64,000 nt of DNA, taken from positions 11,674,001 through 11,738,000 of the forward strand of contig NW_027475130.1 of assembly GCF_051020985.1 (NCBI RefSeq). The letters run 5' to 3'. Origin of the DNA: Nomia melanderi (Eukaryota; Arthropoda; Insecta; Hymenoptera; Halictidae). Both the position numbers and the translations under genes were made by a program. Below the pieces are notes generated by a model that was given only the letters and a program-made list of their open reading frames with translations, was not told the DNA's origin and searched no databases. This document shows positions 59,334 to 64,000 of the stretch, piece by piece (position 1 is the first letter of the stretch; each line of letters starts with the position of its first letter).

Positions 59334-62115
59334 GCGGCACAGATTCATTCGCCAGTGCCTCCTACAGACAATGCACTTTGATTTATTGCGCTATCTCTAA
59401 TAGCACCCGAGATATCACCAGATATATATTGAATTTTCCCCTGACCATGAGTGTCCGGCCCCATGAGACTGTGGTTTTCCCGGCCCCTGGTGGTCCGAGG
59501 TCGTTCCCGCTGCACAGATTCATGCGGCAGGGCCTCCTACAGACAATGCACTTTGATTTGTTGGGCTATCTGTAATAGCACCCGAGATAGCACCAGATAT
59601 ATATTGGATTTTCCCCTGTCCATGAGTGTCCGGCCCCGTGAGTCGGTGGTTTTCTCGGCCCCTGGTGGTCCGAGGTCGTTCCCGCTGCCCAGATTCATGC
59701 GCCAGGGCCTCCTACAGACAATGCACTTTGGTTTATTGCGCTATCTCTAATAGCACCCGAGATATCACCAGATATTTGCTGGATTTTTACATGACCATGG
59801 GTGACGGATTCCGAATATCTGTAATTTTCTCGGCCACTGGTGGTCCGAGGTCGTTCCTGCGGCACAGATTCATTCGCAAGGGCCTCCTACAGACAATGCA
59901 CTTTGGTTTAGTGCGCTATCTGTAAGAGTACCAGAGATATCACCAGATATATATTGGATTTTCCCCTGATCCTGAGTGTCCGGCCTCATGTGACGGTGGT
60001 TTTCTCGGCCCCTGGTGGTCCGAGGTCGTTTCCGCTGCCCAGATTCATGCGCCAGGGCAGCTTACAGACAATGCACTTTGATTTATTGCGCTATCTGTAA
60101 TAGCACCCGAGATACCACCAGATATATATTGGATTTTTCCCTGACCCTGAGTGTCCCGCCCCATGAGACGGTGGTTTTCTTGGCCCCTGGTGGTCCGAGG
60201 TCGTTCCCGCTGCACAGATTCATGCGCCAGAGCCTCCTGCAGATAATTCACTTTGGTTTATTGCGCTATCTCTAATAGCACCCGAGATATCACCAGATAT
60301 ATATTGAATTTTCCCCAGACCCTGAGTGTCCGGCCCCATGAGACTGTGGTTTTCTCGGCCCCTGGTGGTCCGAGGTCGTTGCCGCTGCACAGATTCATGC
60401 GCCAGGGCCTCCTACAGAAAATGCACATTGATTTATTGGGCTATCTGTAATAGCACCCGAGATATCACCACATATATATCGGATTTTTCCCTGACCCTGA
60501 GTGTCCGGCCCCATGAGACGGTGGTTGTGTCGGCCCCTGGTGGTCCGAGGTCGTTCCCGCTGCCCAGATTCATGCACCAGGGCCTCCTACATACAGTGCA
60601 CTTTGGTTTATTGCGCTATCTGTAATAGCACCCGAGATATCACCAGATATATATTGGATTTTTCCCTGACCCTGAGTGTCCGGCTCCATGAGACGGTGAT
60701 TTTCTCGTCCCCTGGTGGTCCGACGTCGTTCCCGCTGCCCAGATTCATGCGCCAGGGCCTCCTACAGACAATGCACTTTGGTTTATTGCGCCATCTGTAA
60801 TAGCACCCGAGATATCACCAGATATATGCTGGATTTTTACATGACCTTGGGTAACGGATTCCGAATATCTGTAATTTTCTCGGCCACTGGTGGTCCGAGG
60901 TCGTTCCTGCGGCACAGATTCATTCGCCAGTGCCTCCTACAGACAATGCACTTTGATTTATTGCGCTATCTCTAATAGCACCCGAGATATCACCAGATAT
61001 ATATTGAATTTTCCCCTGACCATGAGTGTCCGGCCCCATGAGACTGTGGTTTTCCCGGCCCCTGGTGGTCGGAGGTCGTTCCCGCTGCACAGATTCATGC
61101 GGCAGGGCCTCCTACAGACAATGCACTTTGATTTGTTGGGCTATCTGTAATAGCACCCGAGATAGCACCAGATATATATTGGATTTTCCCCTGACCATGA
61201 GTGTCCGGCCCCGTGAGTCGGTGGTTTTCTCGGCCCCTGGTGGTCCGAGGTCGTTCCCGCTGCCCAGATTCATGCGCCAGGGCCTCCTACAGACAATGCA
61301 CTTTGGTTTATTGCGCTATCTCTAATAGCACCCGAGATATCACCAGATATTTGCTGGATTTTTACATGACCATGGGTGACGGATTCCGAATATCTGTAAT
61401 TTTCTCGGCCACTGGTGGTCCGAGGTCGTTCCTGCGGCACAGATTCATTCGCAAGGGCCTCCTACAGACAATGCACTTTGGTTTAGTGCGCTATCTGTAA
61501 GAGTACCAGAGATATCACCAGATATATATTGGATTTTCCCCTGATCCTGAGTGTCCGGCCTCATGTGACGGTGGTTTTCTCGGCCCCTGGTGGTCCGAGG
61601 TCGTTTCCGCTGCCCAGATTCATGCGCCAGGGCAGCTTACAGACAATGCACTTTGATTTATTGCGCTATCTGTAATAGCACCCGAGATACCACCAGATAT
61701 ATATTGGATTTTTCCCTGACCCTGAGTGTCCCGCCCCATGAGACGGTGGTTTTCTTGGCCCCTGGTGGTCCGAGGTCGTTCCCGCTGCACAGATTCATGC
61801 GCCAGAGCCTCCTGCAGATAATTCACTTTGGTTTATTGCGCTATCTCTAATAGCACCCGAGATATCACCAGATATATATTGAATTTTCCCCAGACCCTGA
61901 GTGTCCGGCCCCATGAGACTGTGGTTTTCTCGGCCCCTGGTGGTCCGAGGTCGTTGCCGCTGCACAGATTCATGCGCCAGGGCCTCCTACAGAAAATGCA
62001 CATTGATTTATTGGGCTATCTGTAATAGCACCCGAGATATCACCACATATATATCGGATTTTTCCCTGACCCTGAGTGTCCGGCCCCATGAGACGGTGGT
62101 TGTGTCGGCCCCTGG
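58966..62115 (+). repeat. Tandem nine-monomer higher-order repeat, two 1,575-bp units
   Basis: Units 58,966-60,540 and 60,541-62,115 are adjacent with equal length and the same monomer order. Each holds two divergent-block monomers (59,276 and 59,800; 60,851 and 61,375), the GGGTAACGG variant, GATAGCACCAG, CTGTAAGAGTACCAGAG, GGGCAGCTTACAG and TATATATCGGATTTTTC. Noticed differences are CCTGTCCATG versus CCTGACCATG and TGGTCCGAGG versus TGGTCGGAGG. Confidence 0.9.
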
Positions 62116-62511
62116 TGGTCGGAGGTCGTTCCCGCTGCACAGATGCATGCGCCAGGGCCTCCTGCAGATAATTCACTTTGGTTTATTGCGCTATCTCTAA
62201 TAGCACCCAAGATATCACCAGATATATATTGGATTTTTCCCTGACCCTGAGTGTCCGGCCCCATGAGACGGTTGTTTTCTCGGCCCCTGGTGGTCCGACG
62301 TCGTTCCCGCTGCACAGATGCATGCGCCAGGGCCTCCTGCAGATAATTCAATTTGGTTTATTGCGCTATCTGTAATAGCACCCGAGATATCACCAGATAT
62401 ATATTGGATTTTTCCCTGACCCTGAGTGTCCGTCTCCATGAGACGGTGATTTTCTCGTCCCCTGGTGGTCCGACGTCGTTCCCGCTGCCCAGATTCTTGC
62501 GCCAGGGCCTC
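62116..62511 (+). repeat. Joining monomers
   Basis: Two monomers of the GATGCATGCGCCAGGGCC type followed by GTCCGTCTCCATG and CAGATTCTTGCGCC (62,492). The latter are related to the CTCGTCCCCTGG family of the four-monomer region. Confidence 0.74.
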
Positions 62512-64000
62512 CTACAGACAATGCACTTTGGTTTATTGCGCTATCTGTAATAGCACCCGAGATATCACCAGATATATGCTGGATTTTTACATGACCTTGG
62601 GTGACGGATTCCGAATATCTGTAATTTTCTCGGCCACTGGTGGTCCGAGGTCGTTCCTGCGGCACAGATTCATACGCAAGGGCCTCCTACAGACAATGCA
62701 CTTTGGTTTATTGCGCTATCTGTAATAGCACCCGAGATATCACCAGACATATATTGAATTTTTCCCTGACCCTGAGTGTCCGGCTCCATGAGACGGTGAT
62801 TTTCTCGGCCCCTGGTGGTCCGAGGTCCTTCCCGCTGCACAGATTCATTCGCCTGGGCCTCCTACAGACAATTCACTTTGATTTATTGCGCTATCTGTAA
62901 TAGCACCCGAGATATCACCAGATATATATTGGATTTTTCCCCGACCCTGAGTGTCCGGCCCCATGAGACGGTGGTTTTCGCGGACCCTGGTGATCCGAGG
63001 TCGTTCCCGCTGCACAGATTCATGCGCCAGGGCCTGCTGCAGATAATTCACTTTGGCCTATTGCGCTATCTCTAATAGCACCCGAGATATCACCAGATAT
63101 ATATTGGATTTTTACATGACCTTGGGTGACGGATTCCGAATATCTGTAATTTTCTCGGCCCCTGGTGATCCGAGTTCGTTCCCGCTGCACAGATTCATGC
63201 TCCAGGGCCCGCTGCAGATGATTCACTTTGGTTTAGTGCGCTATCTGTAAGAGCACCAGAGATATCACCAGATATATATTGGATTTTCCCCTGATCCTGA
63301 GTGTCCGGCCTCATGTGACGGTGGTTTTCTCGGCCCCTGGTGGTCCGAGGTCGTTTCCGCTGCCCCGATTCATGCGCCAGGGCAGCTTACAGACAATGCA
63401 CTTTGGTTTATTGCGCTATCTGTAATAGCACCCGAGATATCACCAGATATATGCTGGATTTTTACATGACCTTGGGTGACGGATTCCGAATATCTGTAAT
63501 TTTCTCGGCCACTGGTGGTCCGAGGTCGTTCCTGCGGCACAGATTCATACGCAAGGGCCTCCTACAGACAATGCACTTTGGTTTATTGCGCTATCTGTAA
63601 TAGCACCCGAGATATCACCAGACATATATTGAATTTTTCCCTGACCATGAGTGTCCGGCTCCATGAGACGGTGATTTTCTCGGCCCCAGGTGGTCCGAGG
63701 TCCTTCCCGCTGCACAGATTCATTCGCCTGGGCCTCCTACAGACAATTCACTTTGATTTATTGCGCTATCTGTAATAGCACCCGAGATATCACCAGATAT
63801 ATATTGGATTTTTCCCCGACCCTGAGTGTCCGGCCCCATGAGACGGTGGTTTTCGCGGACCCTGGTGATCCGAGGTCGTTCCCGCTGCACAGATTCATGC
63901 GCCAGGGCCTGCTGCAGATAATTCACTTTGGTCTATTGCGCTATCTCTAATAGCACCCGAGATATCACCAGATATATATTGGATTTTTACATGACCTTGG
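62512..64000 (+). repeat. Five-monomer (875-bp) higher-order repeat running off the window
   Basis: 62,512-63,125 recurs at 63,387-64,000, an offset of 875 bp, and the second copy is cut by the window end. Signatures are CATACGCAAGGGCC, CAGACATATATTGAATT, TTTTCGCGGACCC and a divergent block joined to an ordinary TATATATTGG left half (63,126; expected again at 64,001). Differences are few, for example CCTGGTGG versus CCAGGTGG. Confidence 0.85.

Larger units (their letters stand above)
1..64000 (+). repeat. 175-bp satellite DNA array filling the window
   Basis: The window is a continuous head-to-tail tandem array of a 175-bp monomer, about 366 copies, all in one orientation. Landmarks recur at 175-bp spacing from the first base to the last: GGTCGTTCCCGCTGCACAG, GCGCCAGGGCCTCC, CACTTTG, TTGCGCTATCT, TAATAGCACCCGAGATATC, TATATATTGGATTTT and CCTGGTGGTCCGAGG. 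No unique spacer or inverted copy was found, and no stretch of 300 bases departs from the repeat. Higher-order organisation, the absence of genes and the near-nucleosomal monomer length fit centromeric or pericentromeric satellite of a eukaryote. That assignment is inference, and I do not recognise the family. Both ends lie inside the array, so its full size is unknown. Confidence 0.97.

Noticed and set aside
1..64000. Hundreds of open frames of 60-117 codons on both strands
   Set aside because: A 175-bp unit shifts the frame by one at every repeat, so the same few translations recur at 175-bp steps and end at the conserved TAATAG. Overlap on both strands and the match of frame ends to the repeat period show that they are not coding sequences.
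1..64000. CRISPR array
   Set aside because: Direct repeats are present, but the whole 175-bp period is conserved and there are no unique spacers, no short repeat-spacer alternation and no cas genes.
1..64000. Bacterial or phage origin of the window
   Set aside because: No coding density, ribosome-binding sites or RNA genes exist over 64 kb, and a homogeneous nucleosome-sized array of this size is not a prokaryotic feature.
1..64000. Telomeric repeats, ribosomal DNA or microsatellite tracts
   Set aside because: No TTAGGG-like runs, rRNA core motifs or simple-sequence tracts beyond short TATATAT were found.

Overview
The whole 64 kb window is one uninterrupted head-to-tail satellite array. 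The monomer is 175 bp long, about 53% GC in a hand-counted representative unit, and every copy lies in the same orientation. About 366 monomers are present. Neither edge of the array is inside the window. I see no protein gene, RNA gene, transposon, inverted segment or unique spacer. Open reading frames of 60-157 codons exist on both strands, but they are by-products of the repeat: 175 is not a multiple of 3, so a frame rotates at each monomer and soon meets the conserved TAATAG. The organism is eukaryotic by inference, because long nucleosome-sized tandem arrays with multi-monomer higher-order repeats are typical of centromeric or pericentromeric heterochromatin. I do not recognise the family and cannot name a taxon.

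Layout. From 1 to about 1.2 kb two monomer subtypes (here called A and B) mostly alternate as 350-bp dimers. From 1.2 to 16.7 kb the array is built from a few multi-kb segments copied and re-joined: 1,221-3,820 recurs at 6,646-9,245; 2,421-6,220 recurs at 9,246-13,045; and about 4,370-6,609 recurs at 13,820-16,059. Inside these lies a perfect-pitch 1,400-bp eight-monomer tandem at 7,846-10,645. From 16.7 to 21.3 kb there is a mosaic that includes a ten-monomer (1,750-bp) repeat. From 21.3 to 33.4 kb monomers are more individual, apart from two duplicated blocks (25.0-25.8 / 29.2-30.0 kb and 27.6-28.4 / 28.8-29.6 kb). From 33.4 kb on, a second monomer class becomes common; it carries a sharply divergent but equal-length block of about 35 bp. 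At 41.6-45.8 kb this class recurs on a 700-bp (four-monomer) pitch. From 46 to 64 kb large segments are again copied, including tandem higher-order units of 8 monomers (54,606-57,405), 9 monomers (58,966-62,115) and 5 monomers (62,512 to the end).

Dynamics. Only eight single-base length changes were found in 64 kb: five deletions and three insertions. All three insertions fall at one monomer position, and two of the deletions share another. Thus the monomer length is held almost exactly while the sequence varies. Near-identical long copies beside more diverged monomers point to recent amplification by unequal exchange, conversion or break-induced copying. The alternation of a common and a divergent internal block recalls the box A / box B dimorphism of primate alpha satellite, although I see no canonical CENP-B box. 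Imperfect hairpin-forming dyads occur in most monomers. Functional roles (centromere identity, protein binding) are inference only.
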